A stretch of 64,000 nt of DNA. Source: JBGAPH01 sp046349955. GTDB taxonomy: Bacteria; Planctomycetota; Planctomycetia; Pirellulales; JBGAPH01. Below, in pieces: positions 26,839-35,628 of this stretch; position 1 is the first letter of the stretch, and every line of letters starts with the position of its first letter. The DNA lies in the NCBI GenBank assembly GCA_046349955.1, contig JAXMBI010000009.1, positions 1 to 64,000 of the forward strand, written 5' to 3'. The notes beneath the pieces are model-generated. The model saw nothing but the letters and a program-made list of their open reading frames with translations. It was not told the DNA's origin and searched no databases. A program made the translations under genes and the position numbers.

Positions 26839-27840
26839 TCAATACCACGCCCGCTTGTCGACGACGTTCCGCAGCGGCTCCCCGCGCACGAAGCGCCCCA
26901 CGTTGTCGGCCAGGAGCGCCAGGTGCCGCCCCGCGATTCGCGGCGAGCAGGCCGCCACGTGCGGCGTGATGATCACCTGTTCCATCCGCCACAGCGGGTG
27001 CTCGGCCGGCAGCGGTTCGGTTTCGCAGACGTCGAGCCCGGCCCCCGCGATCTCGCCGGCGTCGAGCGCCGCCGCCAAGTCGTCGAGCACGACGATCGCC
27101 CCGCGACCGACGTTGATCAGCCGCGCCGAACGCTTCATCGCCTGAAACTGCGGGCGGCGAAACCAACCGGCTGTCTGCGGTGTGTGCGGAGCGGCGATCA
27201 CCACGAAGTCGCTCTCGGCCAAGAGCTGCCCTAGTTCCTCCGGCGGCCACAGCCGCGCCACCTCGGCCGGCGCAGTGCCCGACCGCGGATCGACCGCCAC
27301 CACGCGCATCCCCAGGGCCCGCCCGCGGCAAGCAATCTCGAGACCGATTTCTCCCAGGCCGACCACGCCAAGCGTCGATTCTGCCAGGTGCGTGTGCGCC
27401 TGATCGGCGCCGGTGGCGATGCCGGGGCCGCGGGCAAAGTCGGGAGCGAGCCCCGGGTCACCCACCGGCCGCCACACACCCGTTTGCTGTTGGCGGATAT
27501 ACGTCGGCAAGTTGCGGGCAAGTGCAAGCACCAACAGCAACGCATGGTCGGCCACGACATCGGAATAGAGGCCCCGCATGTTCGTGAGCACGCAGGGATG
27601 CTCGACGAGCTCGGGGAACACGTAGTGCTCCAGGCTGGCGGTCGGCGATTGCACCCAGGCGAGTTGCGGAGCCGCCGCCAAGAGGGCCGGCGTGATTTTG
27701 CCCACGAAGCCGCGGGCTTCCGGCATGGCGGCCAGGGCCTGCGGCTCGTCGGCGGCGTTGCAGAGCGCCGTCTCGCCGGCGGCCTGCTGCAGGTGGGCCA
27801 ACCGATGCCCATCGAGCGCGGGAAACAACACGATGCTCAT
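26839..27840 (-). CDS. D-2-hydroxyacid dehydrogenase
   Basis: This 333-residue NAD(P)-dependent dehydrogenase shows the nucleotide-binding GLGEIG motif (LGVVGLGEIGLEIA) and the catalytic residues in order: Arg in NVGRGAIV, Glu in DVCETEPLP, His in ITPHVA. It probably reduces 2-keto acids or glyoxylate/hydroxypyruvate; substrate class cannot be resolved by eye. It is transcribed away from the methyltransferase-like gene. Confidence 0.92.
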   Translation of the reverse strand: MSIVLFPALDGHRLAHLQQAAGETALCNAADEPQALAAMPEARGFVGKITPALLAAAPQLAWVQSPTASLEHYVFPELVEHPCVLTNMRGLYSDVVADHALLLVLALARNLPTYIRQQQTGVWRPVGDPGLAPDFARGPGIATGADQAHTHLAESTLGVVGLGEIGLEIACRGRALGMRVVAVDPRSGTAPAEVARLWPPEELGQLLAESDFVVIAAPHTPQTAGWFRRPQFQAMKRSARLINVGRGAIVVLDDLAAALDAGEIAGAGLDVCETEPLPAEHPLWRMEQVIITPHVAACSPRIAGRHLALLADNVGRFVRGEPLRNVVDKRAWY

Positions 27841-28015
27841 GGGCGGTTCCGAGGGCTCGGCGGTTGGGGCGAAGCAAAGATGGGGAAGCTAGGGCAGGGC
27901 GTGGAGGCGCCCTACGGCGGCCTGCACTCTCGCTGCAAGCGTTGCCGAAAGCATTGGTGGTGAAATCGGCAGCGCCCTGAACTCTCGGCCAGCAAAGCTC
28001 GGCGGGAGGTCAGGC

Positions 28016-28627
28016 ATGGCCGGCGTCGCCCTGCCTGTGATTTTCCCGCCGCCCGCGCACGCTGATGGACCTGCGGTAATGCTGCTCAGCTCCGGACGTC
28101 TCAACAGCCTGTATCTTTCGTATTTTTCCAAGCCCGCCCAGGATCGCGCGATCTATCGGGCCATCGACCAACTCCGCCCCACCAAGATCATGGAGTTGGG
28201 AGTCGGGGGCGGCCAGCGGGCGCTGCGGATGATCAGTTTGGTCAGCAAGCTGCGCCCCGATCAACCGCCCGAGTACATCGGCATCGATGAATTCGAGGGC
28301 CGGGCACAGGGAGGCGGGCTTTCGCTGCGCGAGGCCTATAAGCTGCTGCGTCCCAGCGGCGCTCGCGTGGTGCTGCTGCCGGGCAAGCCCTGCGAGGCGC
28401 TCGCCCCGCGGGCCAACGAACTCAAGGGGGTCGAGCTGGTGATCGTAGCCGCTGACCAAGATCGGGCATCGCTCGCCCAGGCTTGGTTCTACCTGCCGCG
28501 CACGCTTGCGCCAGATGCCCTGGTGCTCGCGGAGCCGGGCGAAACCGGCGGCGACGTGCGCCCGCTCGCCGCGGGCGAACTCGAGAAGTTGGCCCGAACG
28601 CGCAGCCAGCGCAGGGCCGCGGCTTAA
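28016..28627 (+). CDS. SAM-dependent methyltransferase-like protein, function unknown
   Basis: This 203-residue protein has the start of a Rossmann-like class I methyltransferase: MELGVGGGQRALRMISL followed by YIGIDEFEG. The glycine-rich loop matches a SAM-binding motif I. The middle and C-terminus lack the usual later motifs, so it may be divergent or non-catalytic. ATG 28016 has GGGAGG six bases upstream. Its stop shares TTAA with the stop of convergent modC. Confidence 0.6.
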   Translation: MAGVALPVIFPPPAHADGPAVMLLSSGRLNSLYLSYFSKPAQDRAIYRAIDQLRPTKIMELGVGGGQRALRMISLVSKLRPDQPPEYIGIDEFEGRAQGGGLSLREAYKLLRPSGARVVLLPGKPCEALAPRANELKGVELVIVAADQDRASLAQAWFYLPRTLAPDALVLAEPGETGGDVRPLAAGELEKLARTRSQRRAAA

Positions 28628-29310
28628 GGGCCCGTGCTGTCGCACGCGCCACCGAGCAGATCCGAAGTCGCGCCTTGCCGCTGCACCTTGCCGGCGTCGA
28701 GCAGCACGACTTGCGGCGCCAGCCGACTCACTTCGGCCCGATTGTGGCTCACCAGCAGTGTGGGGATTTGCCAGCGCTCGACGACGCGCTGAACGTACTC
28801 GAGGCTCTTAGCCCGCAGCTCCACGTCGAGGCTCGTCCACGGCTCGTCGAGGAGGAGCAGTCGGGGTCCGGCGAGCAGTGTACGGCCCAAGGCCACGCGC
28901 TGGCGTTCCCCCCCGCTGAGCCGCGCCGGCTGGCGCTCGAGCAAGGGGCCAAGCTCGAGCACTTCGACGGCTTCTGCGAAATCGATCGCCCCACTGCGCC
29001 GCCGCTGTCCGTAGCGGAGGTTTCCCGCCACGGTGAGATGCGGGAACAACCGCTGGTCCTGGAACACGAGCCCCACGCCCCGCCGCTCAGGCGGCAAGAA
29101 GAGGCGTTTGTGGGTATCGACGAGCGGCTCGTCGCCCAGGCGGATCACGCCGTCGAGCGGCCGCAGCAAACCCGCGATCAGGGCCAAGCAGGTGCTCTTA
29201 CCGGACCCCGAGGGACCGAACAGTGCGGTGGGGCCGAGGGGCGCCGTGAAGGCGACGTCGAGTGCGAAGCCTTGGGCGTAGCGATGCCGGCAGTCGAAGA
29301 AGAGCTGCAT
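28624..29310 (-). CDS. modC: ABC transporter ATPase, molybdate ModC-like
   Basis: This 228-residue ABC ATPase has Walker A GPSGSGKST, a Q-loop in LVFQDQRLFPHLTV, the signature LSGGERQRVALGRTLL, Walker B LLLLDEPW with D-loop TSLD, and H-loop VSHNRAEV. LPPERRGVGLVFQDQRLFP is strongly ModC-like. It lacks the C-terminal MOP domain of full-length ModC. No modA or modB lies nearby; the upstream neighbour, 40 bases away, encodes a coiled-coil protein. Another anion could be the substrate. Confidence 0.85.
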   Translation of the reverse strand: MQLFFDCRHRYAQGFALDVAFTAPLGPTALFGPSGSGKSTCLALIAGLLRPLDGVIRLGDEPLVDTHKRLFLPPERRGVGLVFQDQRLFPHLTVAGNLRYGQRRRSGAIDFAEAVEVLELGPLLERQPARLSGGERQRVALGRTLLAGPRLLLLDEPWTSLDVELRAKSLEYVQRVVERWQIPTLLVSHNRAEVSRLAPQVVLLDAGKVQRQGATSDLLGGACDSTGP

Positions 29311-29350
29311 CTAACGGATCGCTGCTCCGCGAGCGTCGGATCCGCGGCGG

Positions 29351-31375
29351 CTATTCGTCGTCCTTGAGCCCCAGGCGGCTGAGCCAGCGGCCGCGGGTCG
29401 GCTTGGCGGGCGTCTTGCCGCCCGTGTTGCGCGGCTCGTCGCCGCCGATGCGCGACATCTGCGACTGCAGATCTTGCAAGCGCTCGTCGATCTCGGCCCG
29501 CTCGCGGGCCATCTTGGCGCGCTCGACCGAGAGATCGATCTCGGCGGTGCGGAGTTTTTCTCGCCATTCATCTTGCAGCCTGCGAAGGTTCTCGCGCTCC
29601 TGCTGCACGACCGTGTCTTGGTCGAGCATGCCGGCGATGGCGGCGGCCCCGACGGCGACTTCGCCGACACTGCGGCTCTGATCCTCGAGCAGCTTGCGCA
29701 GCTCGTCGAGCTCGCGGTCGCGGGCGGCGATCACGGCCTCGGTTTTCTCGATGGTCTTCTCGATCGAGATCCGCTCCTGTCGCTGATCGGGGTCGTTCTC
29801 GTCGAACTCCGATTCGAGGGCCTCGAGCAGCTTGCGCTTCTGGGCTTCCCAATCGAGCGCCACGCCGGCGCCGCTGTCGCTCGCGCGGGCGCCGGCGGCC
29901 TTGGCCTTAGCCAACTCGACCTTGAGTTCCTCGCTGCGGGTTTTGTAGTCGCGCAGGTCCTGCATGGCAAGCTCGAGTCGCCGCTGCAGGTCTTCGGTGC
30001 GTTTGGTGTCGCCCGCGCCGGCGGCCAGCTCTTGGACCTTGGCCTCGGCGGTCGACAGGCGGGCAATCAGCGCCGCGTTCTCGGCCCGGAGCGCTTCGGC
30101 GGCGGCCAGGGAGGCGGCCGCGCCGCGGAGCGGCTCGAGCTCGTCCTTGAGCGTCTGATTCTCGTGCTGCAACAGTTCGGAGCGGGCGCGCCACTCTTCG
30201 CGCTCGCGTTCGGCGGTTTCCTGCCGCGCGGACCACTCGTCCCGGTTGCGCTGCAGTTCGTCTTGGCTGCGTTGGCCTTCGGCCTGCTGGGCCTCGGTTT
30301 CGGAGCGGGCTTCGGCGAGCGCGGCTTGGAGGCCGGTGACCTGGCGTTTGGCGTCAGCCGCCTGGCGCGAGAGCGACTCATGCTCTTGCGTGAGGCGGGC
30401 GCATTGTTCGTGCCACTGCGTTTGCTGCGCTTGCAGGGTGCGCAGCTCGTCTTCCTTGCCGCGCAACTCGCGCGCATGCCCTTCGTACCGCTTCTGCAGT
30501 TCGTCCCGTTGCTGCCGCGCTTCTTCGACCTGCTGAAGGAGCGATTGGATTTGGGCGCGGTCTTCGGGTGAGAAGCCGTCGCGGCTGGCTTCGGCGAGCT
30601 GGGCCTGCAAGTGTTCGGCGTTGCGCAGTGCGGACTCGCGCTCGCTGCTGGCCCGATCGAGGTCGGTTCGCACTTCGGCCAATTGACGGGCAAGGGCGTC
30701 GCGTTCGCCGGCGGCAGCGGCAAGCTGGCCTTCGAGCACGGCGTTGTCAGCCGAGCGCAGACGTTCGAGCTCGGCCCGCTCGCGTTCGATTTCCTGGCGG
30801 TCCTCGGCCTTCTGGTTTTGCAGTTCGCGGGCAATCCGGCGGCGCTGGGCCTTGAGCTCGGAGCGATCGACCTCGAGTTGTTCGCGGGCGGCCTCGAGTT
30901 CGGCCAGCTTCTTGGCGCACAACTCACGACTGGCCGCCGCCTCGATCGACTCGGCGACCAGGGCCTGCCGTTCGCCAGCCAAACTCTGTTGGTCTCTACG
31001 CAGGGCCTCGAGGGCCGCATCGATTTGCCGCTGGCGCTCGGCGAGCCGCTCCTCGGCTTCCGTGGATTGCCGGCGCACGCTGTCGAGCCGCACCTGCTGT
31101 TCGGCCAGCTCCTGTTCGAGGCGCGCCAGCGTTTCGGCCCGCTCCAAGAGTTCAAGCGAACGGCGCCCTTGCTCTTCCTCGCGGGCTTCCATTGCCTGCT
31201 GGCGTTCGCCGATTTCCCCGTGGAGCTGCTCGGTCTGCTCCGTGAGCAGCCGGCCAAGCTCGGCCAGATGCTGACGGCGCCCCTCGAAGAACGCAACCGC
31301 GCGGCGGCGCTGTTCGGTCAGCCGAGGGCCCAATGCGGGCTCGGAGGCCAGGTCCGCCAACGAGGAATCGTCCAT
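29351..31375 (-). CDS. Long coiled-coil protein
   Basis: From ATG 31375 this 674-residue protein is almost wholly heptad-patterned Leu/Glu/Arg/Gln sequence (blocks such as LLERAETLARLEQELAEQQ) over about residues 20-600. A short basic C-terminus contains RGRWLSRLGLKDDE. There is no transmembrane segment, signal or enzymatic domain. Comparable proteins act as scaffolds, tethers or cytoskeletal elements, but no homology to a named family was established. It lies 40 bases upstream of modC on the same strand. Confidence 0.75.
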   Translation of the reverse strand: MDDSSLADLASEPALGPRLTEQRRRAVAFFEGRRQHLAELGRLLTEQTEQLHGEIGERQQAMEAREEEQGRRSLELLERAETLARLEQELAEQQVRLDSVRRQSTEAEERLAERQRQIDAALEALRRDQQSLAGERQALVAESIEAAASRELCAKKLAELEAAREQLEVDRSELKAQRRRIARELQNQKAEDRQEIERERAELERLRSADNAVLEGQLAAAAGERDALARQLAEVRTDLDRASSERESALRNAEHLQAQLAEASRDGFSPEDRAQIQSLLQQVEEARQQRDELQKRYEGHARELRGKEDELRTLQAQQTQWHEQCARLTQEHESLSRQAADAKRQVTGLQAALAEARSETEAQQAEGQRSQDELQRNRDEWSARQETAEREREEWRARSELLQHENQTLKDELEPLRGAAASLAAAEALRAENAALIARLSTAEAKVQELAAGAGDTKRTEDLQRRLELAMQDLRDYKTRSEELKVELAKAKAAGARASDSGAGVALDWEAQKRKLLEALESEFDENDPDQRQERISIEKTIEKTEAVIAARDRELDELRKLLEDQSRSVGEVAVGAAAIAGMLDQDTVVQQERENLRRLQDEWREKLRTAEIDLSVERAKMARERAEIDERLQDLQSQMSRIGGDEPRNTGGKTPAKPTRGRWLSRLGLKDDE

Positions 31376-31670
31376 GGGAGCCAATTACCAGAGAAGGCCG
31401 CCGGGCAGGGGCGGGGGATTCCTTTGCTACGCCGACGGGACGGTCTTCCACGTTGCCCTGGGGCAACGCCTTGCTGCCGCGCTGTCTGCGCAAACTAATA
31501 CGCCTAACGATCTATAGGCCAAAGGTCCGCCCCGGTCAAAAGCGGCGCCAGGCGTTGCCCGAATCGAACGCGCCCAGCGGCAGCACGCCAAGTGAGACGC
31601 GACGCGCGACCTCTACGAATTACGGTCCTACGTCGTCGGCACAGCCGTTCGATCCCCGCGCTGCAAGCCT

Positions 31671-32990
31671 TTAAGCTGGAACAATGTTGCCGCGCTCCCC
31701 CTGAACCCGCCGCGTTGCGCCCCGCGTATCGAGCACCAGCGGTGCATGCCGCACAATCAGTTCGTAGTCGTAGGCCGAGTGGTCGGTGGCGATCAGTACG
31801 CAGTCCTGGGCGGCCAACAGTTCGGGCGACAAGGGTTGGCTTTGTAGCGGCGGCACGTCGTGACGCCGCATCTTGGGCAGAACCGGCACATGCGGATCGT
31901 TGTAGGCCAGTTCCGCCCCGCCTGCCCGCAGCAGATCCATGAGTTCGAAGGAGGGGCTTTCGCGCGGGTCGTCGACGTCGCGTTTGTAGGCCACGCCCAG
32001 GATCAGCACCTTGCTCCCGCGGAGCGGCTTGCCCCGTTCGTTGAGCGCCTCGACCAACCGCCGCACGACGTACCGGGGCATGCTCGTGTTGATCTCGCCG
32101 GCCAACTCGATGAACCGCGTCGGCAGGCCGTGCCGACGCGCGAGCCAGCTCAGATAGAACGGGTCGATGGGGATGCAGTGCCCCCCCAGGCCGGGACCAG
32201 GATAGAAAGCCTGAAAGCCGAAGGGCTTGGTCCGCGCTGCGTCGATCACCTCCCAGATGTCCAGCCCGATGCCGTCGAACAGCATCTTCAGCTCGTTGAC
32301 CATGGCGATGTTCACCGAGCGGTAGGTGTTTTCGAGAATCTTGCAGGCCTCTGCCACCTCGCAGCTCGACACCGGCACCACCTCAACCACCACCTGGCGA
32401 TAGAGCTCGGCGGCCATGCGGCCACTCTCGGCGTCGAGCCCGCCCACCACTTTGGGGATCGAGGGGGCTGAGTGGCGCGGATTGCCTGGATCCTCGCGCT
32501 CGGGACTGTAGGCAAGGAAAAAGTCGCGCCCGGCCTCGAGGCCGCTCGTTTCCAGGATTGGCAACACGACTTCGCGGGTGGTGCCGGGGTAGGTCGTGCT
32601 TTCGAGCACGATGAGCTGCCCGGGGCGTAGCCGGCGGGCGATCGCCTGCGTCGTTTGTTCGACAAAGCTGAGGTCGGGGTCGCGCGAGGGAGTGAGCGGC
32701 GTCGGCACGCAAATCAGGATCGCGTCGGGCTCGTCGAGCCGGTTGAGATCGGCCGTGGCGTCGAAACGGCCGACTGCCAGCAGTTCGGCAATTTGCTGGC
32801 TGGGAATGTGGCCGATGTAGCTCTGCCCCGCGCGCAGCTTTTCGATCTTGCCGGCGTCTACGTCGAACCCTAGGGTGCGAAAGCCCGCGGCGGCAAAGGC
32901 TTGCACCAGCGGCAGCCCGACGTAACCCAAACCCACCACGCCGACGAGCGCTCGTCGATGGGCGAGCAGCGAGGCGAGCGATTCGCTCAT
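31671..32990 (-). CDS. UDP-sugar 6-dehydrogenase (WbpA/UDP-GlcNAc dehydrogenase-like)
   Basis: This 439-residue NAD-dependent enzyme has the N-terminal dinucleotide motif GLGYVGLPLV. The catalytic Cys is in GPGLGGHCIPIDPFYL (about residue 270), and the C-terminal UDP-binding domain contains VLILGVAYKRDVDDPRES. The GHCIPIDPFYL form is typical of UDP-N-acetylglucosamine or N-acetylmannosamine dehydrogenases rather than UDP-glucose dehydrogenase. It would supply uronic acid sugars for surface polysaccharide, although it lies about 6 kb from the main exopolysaccharide locus. ATG 32990 is chosen; upstream codons to 33044 lack support. Confidence 0.9.
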   Translation of the reverse strand: MSESLASLLAHRRALVGVVGLGYVGLPLVQAFAAAGFRTLGFDVDAGKIEKLRAGQSYIGHIPSQQIAELLAVGRFDATADLNRLDEPDAILICVPTPLTPSRDPDLSFVEQTTQAIARRLRPGQLIVLESTTYPGTTREVVLPILETSGLEAGRDFFLAYSPEREDPGNPRHSAPSIPKVVGGLDAESGRMAAELYRQVVVEVVPVSSCEVAEACKILENTYRSVNIAMVNELKMLFDGIGLDIWEVIDAARTKPFGFQAFYPGPGLGGHCIPIDPFYLSWLARRHGLPTRFIELAGEINTSMPRYVVRRLVEALNERGKPLRGSKVLILGVAYKRDVDDPRESPSFELMDLLRAGGAELAYNDPHVPVLPKMRRHDVPPLQSQPLSPELLAAQDCVLIATDHSAYDYELIVRHAPLVLDTRGATRRVQGERGNIVPA

Positions 32991-33117
32991 GCGGAACCAG
33001 GGCCTGCAAGGGAGTGGGGAACGGACCGCTCTGGACTGCCGCAATCGCGGCTAACTAAGATACTGTACTAGGTTACGCCGTCGCGGCTAGCCGCACCTTC
33101 CCCCGCAGAACCCATTC

Positions 33118-34221
33118 ATGCCCACCACGACGTACCTCGAGGGAAGCCTGACGCTGGATTACCACGGGCCCCAACCCGTGCGTTGCCCTGAAGAGCTGCT
33201 GGAGCGTTACCACTCGATTCTGTCGGAACAGCGGATCAGTTGGACCGAGCATCACCGGCTGCTCAAGCTGCTGGGGTCGGGGGGCCAAGGGGTCGTTTAC
33301 CTTGGGCAGCGGCGCGGCACCGACAACTTCACCCTGCCGCTGGCGCTCAAGGTCTTTTCGCCGGAGCGCTATCCCGACGCGGCCAGCTACGACAAGGCGA
33401 TGCAGCGGATCGCCCGCGTGTCGGCCAGCGTGGCCCAGATTCAGCAAGACAACCTGCTCGACGTGCACAACTTTGTCGAGCGGAATCGCATTCGCGTCAT
33501 GGAGATGGAGTGGATCGACGGCTTCGATCTCAGCCGCCTCCTCACCCCGGAATCTTACGAGCAAACGCGGGAGAAGGTGCCTCCCTGGCGTTGGGAGTAC
33601 CTGAACAATGTGATCGTCACCTCGGGACCCGAGCAGCCGCGGCTGAAGCCTGGCATCGCCATCGCCGTGATGCGCGACTGCTTGGCCGCCCTGGCCGCCC
33701 TGCACCGCGAAAACATTGTGCATGGCGACCTCAAGCCCTCGAACATCATGCTTAAGCGGACGGGCAACGCCAAGATCATCGATATTGGCTCGGCGTTCGA
33801 ACTCGACAACGCCCCGCCGCAGCGGATGTGCACCCCCACGGCCGCGGCGCCCGAGGTGCTCGAAGGGGGCGAGTTCACGCCCCGGTCCGACCTGGCGAGC
33901 CTGGGCTATGTGCTGATCGAAATCCTGGCGGGCCGGCCGCCGTTTGCCGGACTGACCACCTTCCGCGAACTGCTGGAGGCCAAACGCACGCTGCCGCAAC
34001 GGCTCGAGAAGATCCTCCCCTCGGAAGTCGCCTGCAACGAATTGCTGATGAACTTCTGCAAAGGGTTGATCGCCCCCGATCCGATGCGCCGCTTCCCCAA
34101 CGCCGAGGCCGCCGATCTGCTGCACGAAGGGGCGGCGGCGTTCCATCGGCAGCTCATCAAGGGGGATTTGGCCAGCGAATACGACAACGAGATCCGGCTC
34201 TGGCTGGCCGAGATCGACTGA
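33118..34221 (+). CDS. Atypical Ser/Thr protein kinase (HGD catalytic loop, DIG for DFG)
   Basis: This 367-residue kinase-fold protein has glycine loop GSGGQGVVYLG (residues 53-63), VAIK-type Lys78 (LALKVF), catalytic loop HGDLKPSNIML (Asp204) and the Mg motif as DIG (222-224) instead of DFG. The Arg of the HRD motif is Gly. An APE-like AAPEVLEGGEF segment is present. It has no transmembrane or sensor extension. An LpxL-like acyltransferase gene follows after about 50 bases, possibly on the same transcript. The RD-minus loop suggests activity without activation-loop phosphorylation, or a weak kinase. Confidence 0.83.
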   Translation: MPTTTYLEGSLTLDYHGPQPVRCPEELLERYHSILSEQRISWTEHHRLLKLLGSGGQGVVYLGQRRGTDNFTLPLALKVFSPERYPDAASYDKAMQRIARVSASVAQIQQDNLLDVHNFVERNRIRVMEMEWIDGFDLSRLLTPESYEQTREKVPPWRWEYLNNVIVTSGPEQPRLKPGIAIAVMRDCLAALAALHRENIVHGDLKPSNIMLKRTGNAKIIDIGSAFELDNAPPQRMCTPTAAAPEVLEGGEFTPRSDLASLGYVLIEILAGRPPFAGLTTFRELLEAKRTLPQRLEKILPSEVACNELLMNFCKGLIAPDPMRRFPNAEAADLLHEGAAAFHRQLIKGDLASEYDNEIRLWLAEID

Positions 34222-34271
34222 GTTTCACTGGGGGCTCTGCCCCAGCCCATCAAGCCGCATGGAGGCGCCGC

Positions 34272-35192
34272 TTGCCCTGGTCGAAAGCCGCTGACTACGC
34301 CGTCTATCTCGTCGTGCGCTCGCTCGTCTGCGTGGTGCAGGCGGTGCGCCTGGAAACCGCCGAGAAGTGCGCCCGGGCGCTGGCTTGGGTTTTCTGCCAA
34401 GTGGCGCCGATTCGCCGTAAGGTGATCGACGGCAACCTGCTGATCGCGTTTCCGGATTGGCCGCTCGAGCGGCGGCGGCAGGCCGCCCGCGCGATGTGGG
34501 AACACCTGTTCCTGATGGTGGCCGAAATCGCCCACGCGTCGCGGAAGATCCATGTCACCAACTGGCGGAAGCACGTGCGGCTGGAGAACGCGCGGCCGAT
34601 GATCGCGGCGCTGGTCGACGAGCGCCCCTGCGTGCTCGTCACCGGGCACTACGGCAACTTCGAACTCTCGGGCTACGTCCTTGGCCTGTTCGGCTTTCCT
34701 ACCTACACCGTAGCCCGCCCGCTCGACAATCCGCACCTGAACCGCTTTGTGAACCGCTTCCGCGGCTCGCGCGGGCAGCACATCCTGCCCAAGCAGGGAA
34801 GCGGACCGGAGATTGCCGAGATGCTGGCCGCCGGCGGCACGCTTGCGCTGTTGGCCGATCAAAGCGCCGGCCCGCGCGGCTGTTTCGTGCCGTTCTTCGG
34901 CCGTCCGGCTTCGACCCACAAGGCGATCGCCGTGTTCGCCCTGCACCACGACGCCCCGCTGGTGCTCGGCTATGCCCGCCGCCGCGGCCGGCCCTTGTGC
35001 TACGATATGGGCACGGAGACGGTGATCGATCCTCGTGATCTCGCAGGCGCCGGCTCGCCGGTGGTGGCGCTGACCGAGCAGTTCTCCCGCGGGCTCGAGA
35101 CCGTGATCCGCCGCGATCCGGACCAGTATTGGTGGATCCACCGCCGCTGGAAAGAAACGCCCCCCGTGCGCAAGGCGCGGCAGGCCGCCTAA
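34272..35192 (+). CDS. LpxL-family lipid A acyltransferase
   Basis: This 306-residue membrane-associated acyltransferase belongs to the lauroyl/myristoyl (LpxL/HtrB) family. The catalytic H-x4-E motif is GHYGNFELSG (His near residue 125). Typical later motifs are LLADQSAGPRGCFVPFFG and QYWWIHRRWK at the C-terminus. The best start is TTG 34272, with GGAGG seven bases upstream; no nearby in-frame ATG suits the family N-terminus. This implies a lipid A-like molecule or another acylated glycolipid in the envelope. The upstream kinase gene may be co-expressed. Confidence 0.85.
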   Translation: MPWSKAADYAVYLVVRSLVCVVQAVRLETAEKCARALAWVFCQVAPIRRKVIDGNLLIAFPDWPLERRRQAARAMWEHLFLMVAEIAHASRKIHVTNWRKHVRLENARPMIAALVDERPCVLVTGHYGNFELSGYVLGLFGFPTYTVARPLDNPHLNRFVNRFRGSRGQHILPKQGSGPEIAEMLAAGGTLALLADQSAGPRGCFVPFFGRPASTHKAIAVFALHHDAPLVLGYARRRGRPLCYDMGTETVIDPRDLAGAGSPVVALTEQFSRGLETVIRRDPDQYWWIHRRWKETPPVRKARQAA

Positions 35193-35221
35193 ACGTCTGT
35201 TCGACGCCCCTGAGCCGCCCC

Positions 35222-35557
35222 ATGTCCGCCGAATCTGTCTCCTCCGGTTGGCATCCGGTTTGCCGCATTGAGGATTGCCCGCCCGGCGCGTCGCGCGAGT
35301 TCGTGGTTGGCGACCGGATCGTGGCCCTGTTCCAGGTCGACGGTCAGTTCTATGCCCTCGACGGCGTGTGCCCTCACCAGGGCGGGCCGCTGGGCAAGGG
35401 CTGCCTGACAGGGCACTGGGTCATGTGCCCCTGGCACGGCTGGCAGTTCGATGTCCGCACGGGTCAACACCGTACGAGCGCCGCCGTGCGCCAGCCGGCG
35501 CTGCCGGTCGAGGTCAAATCCGGTATGATTCTCGTGCAACTTCCAGATTCGCCCTGA
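35222..35557 (+). CDS. Rieske [2Fe-2S] ferredoxin-like protein
   Basis: This 111-residue single-domain protein has Cys50 and His52 in CPHQGGPLGKG, and Cys69 and His72 in CPWHGWQFD. Together they form the complete Rieske ligand set. It resembles NirD-type and ferredoxin-type Rieske proteins. Its redox partner is unknown. It begins 29 bases after the LpxL-like stop. Confidence 0.9.
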   Translation: MSAESVSSGWHPVCRIEDCPPGASREFVVGDRIVALFQVDGQFYALDGVCPHQGGPLGKGCLTGHWVMCPWHGWQFDVRTGQHRTSAAVRQPALPVEVKSGMILVQLPDSP

Positions 35558-35628
35558 GGCTGGCAGCGGCGCGACGACGGCCCCAAGTGGTGGTCGGCGG
35601 GCGACGCTCGAAATGTGCTCGACACGGC

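Noticed and set aside
27897..27914. Short GGGCG/CGCCC hairpin after the dehydrogenase gene
   Set aside because: Too short, without T tract, and on the 5' side of both neighbouring genes.
31540..31580. TTCGATTC-like segment on the minus strand that resembles a tRNA T-loop
   Set aside because: The T stem does not pair and no acceptor, D or anticodon arms could be assembled.
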